DNA of 15,556 nucleotides, from assembly GCA_036396755.1 (NCBI GenBank), contig DASWKG010000151.1, positions 1 to 15,556 of the forward strand, in the 5' to 3' direction. A program made the position numbers and the translations under genes. The DNA comes from DASWKG01 sp036396755. Lineage in GTDB: Bacteria; Actinomycetota; UBA4738; CALAEC01. Positions within the stretch are counted from its first letter, which is position 1; each line of letters starts with the position of its first letter. Under the pieces are notes generated by a model. It worked only from the letters and a program-made list of their open reading frames with translations, was not told where the DNA came from and searched no databases. Below, piece after piece: positions 14,649 to 15,556 of this stretch.

Positions 14649-15556
14649 TCCGTGGCCTGCCGGCGTGCCTCGGTTCTCCGCTCGGCTTCCAGGCGCTCGA
14701 GCTCGACGCTCGAGTGGTCGACGAAGGTCATCGCCGCTGCGATCGCGGGGTGGACCTCGGCGATGAGGCCGTGCATGCGCTGCGCCACCCGGCGGTAGAC
14801 CGGGTGGCCCTGGGGTGTGCTCCGCAGCTCGATCAGGTGCATCGCCTCACGCGCGTTCATCTGCATCACGAAGCGCACGCGATAGGCCATCGACACGGCG
14901 TACTGCGCGACCTCCGGCGAGACCGCACCCGCGAGCTCGTCGTGGAGCGCGGCCGACTCATCCATCGTCCGGGTCCAATCCTCGAGCGCGCCGGCCTCCT
15001 CGATCTCCGGCGCCATCTCGAACCCGTGCGCCGGTGACAGCCGCTGCCACTCGATCGTGAGCAGGCGGTGGCGCTGGAGGTCGCGGAAGGCGCCGTAGTC
15101 GCAGAGCACGTCGAAGCGGTAGTCGGTGCGCTCGAAGGCCCGCCCCGGCCGGTGGCGGCGGTTCGCGCGCGTCCCCGCGTAGGCCTCGATCACGCGGCGG
15201 CGCTCGTCGCCCGTCAGCTTGCGCGCGCGCTCGAGCAGCGCGTCGTCGGGGAGACCGGTGGCGGCGTACATCGCGGCGGCGGCGACCTTGACCTCGCCGT
15301 CGGGGTCGGCGTCGGTCAGCAGCACCTCGGGGCGATCGGCGGCCGGCTCGTTGGCGAACAGCTCGTCGCCGAACAGCTCGTTCGCGACGGCGGCGACGCG
15401 CTCCTTCGTTCCGGCCAGGTAGTCGGACCACGCGACGCCGCGGTCGGGGAGGTCGACGCGGCGGAGGAACGCGGGGATGACCTTCCGCAGCTCGACGAGC
15501 ATCGCGTCCGCGCACGCGCGCACCTCCTCGAGCGGGTTCGCCCGCATCCGAAGAAG
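14645..15556 (-). CDS. thyX: ThyX-like (FAD-dependent thymidylate synthase family) protein, 5' part outside window
   Basis: ThyX makes dTMP from dUMP using FAD and methylene-tetrahydrofolate. The frame stays open to the window edge (303 residues seen, no stop before the in-frame Met at 15547), so the gene very likely begins beyond it. Numbered from that Met, the family marks are AGTRANRRHRPGRAFE (124-139), DYGAFRDLQRHR (150-161) and, near the end, RVRFVMQMNAREAMHLIELR. The ThyX signature RHRxxSxNExSxRY is badly altered here (RHRLLTIEWQRLSP, from 159). The segment before residue 80 resembles a linker, so this may be the second half of a two-domain ThyX protein. Whether this half is catalytic is doubtful. 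The 44-aa gene follows through ATGA. Confidence 0.78.
   Translation of the reverse strand, partial: LLRMRANPLEEVRACADAMLVELRKVIPAFLRRVDLPDRGVAWSDYLAGTKERVAAVANELFGDELFANEPAADRPEVLLTDADPDGEVKVAAAAMYAATGLPDDALLERARKLTGDERRRVIEAYAGTRANRRHRPGRAFERTDYRFDVLCDYGAFRDLQRHRLLTIEWQRLSPAHGFEMAPEIEEAGALEDWTRTMDESAALHDELAGAVSPEVAQYAVSMAYRVRFVMQMNAREAMHLIELRSTPQGHPVYRRVAQRMHGLIAEVHPAIAAAMTFVDHSSVELERLEAERRTEARRQATE

Noticed and set aside
10660..14766. Very long open frame on the plus strand (1368 codons) across the penicillin-amidase and acyl-CoA ligase region
   Set aside because: It is a GC-rich shadow: the product is Arg/Gly/Pro/Val-rich without motifs and overlaps two genes with complete family signatures in other frames.

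Overview
The window is high-GC DNA (about 70% by eye) with GTG and TTG starts, tightly overlapping genes and several starts that look leaderless. A CrgA septation protein, a DUF881 protein and a class E sortase sit together, which points to an uncultured or poorly studied member of the Actinomycetota. I cannot resolve the class. No tRNA, rRNA, CRISPR array, transposase or phage gene was seen, so this reads as ordinary chromosome.

Left part (1-6603): an alpha/beta hydrolase (-), a Ddn-type F420-linked nitroreductase (+), then a minus-strand run. That run holds a short, divergent YchF-like GTPase, a double zinc-ribbon protein, a BCP/AhpE-type peroxiredoxin and a secreted polysaccharide deacetylase with Ig-like domains. 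Reading the other way from a clear TTGACG-17-TAGACT promoter is a thiolase with a candidate operator. It is followed directly by a small membrane-anchored desulforedoxin-like protein. A minus-strand FmdB-type zinc ribbon closes the block.

Centre (6604-7028): between fmdB and crgA lies a 124-bp gap with a compact cluster of five DnaA-box-like 9-mers, including a tandem 12-mer. It is the most striking non-coding element here and is a candidate replication origin or DnaA-titration/regulatory site. In well-studied Actinobacteria crgA lies near oriC, and genes to the left are mostly on the minus strand and those to the right mostly on the plus strand, which fits weakly.

Right part (7029-15556): five genes, DUF881, sortase E, an unannotated 48-aa membrane protein, AlaX and a second polysaccharide deacetylase, are chained by 4-nt stop/start overlaps or a 2-nt gap, and so look like one cell-envelope operon. 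Then come a penicillin-amidase-family hydrolase (-) and a long-chain acyl-CoA ligase (+), divergently transcribed. Last is a ThyX-like protein (-, running off the window) coupled through ATGA to a 44-aa single-pass membrane protein.

Functionally the window mixes cell division and envelope work (crgA, DUF881, sortase, two deacetylases), fatty-acid metabolism (thiolase, acyl-CoA ligase) and redox or zinc proteins. All functions are assigned from motifs read by eye; no search was run.
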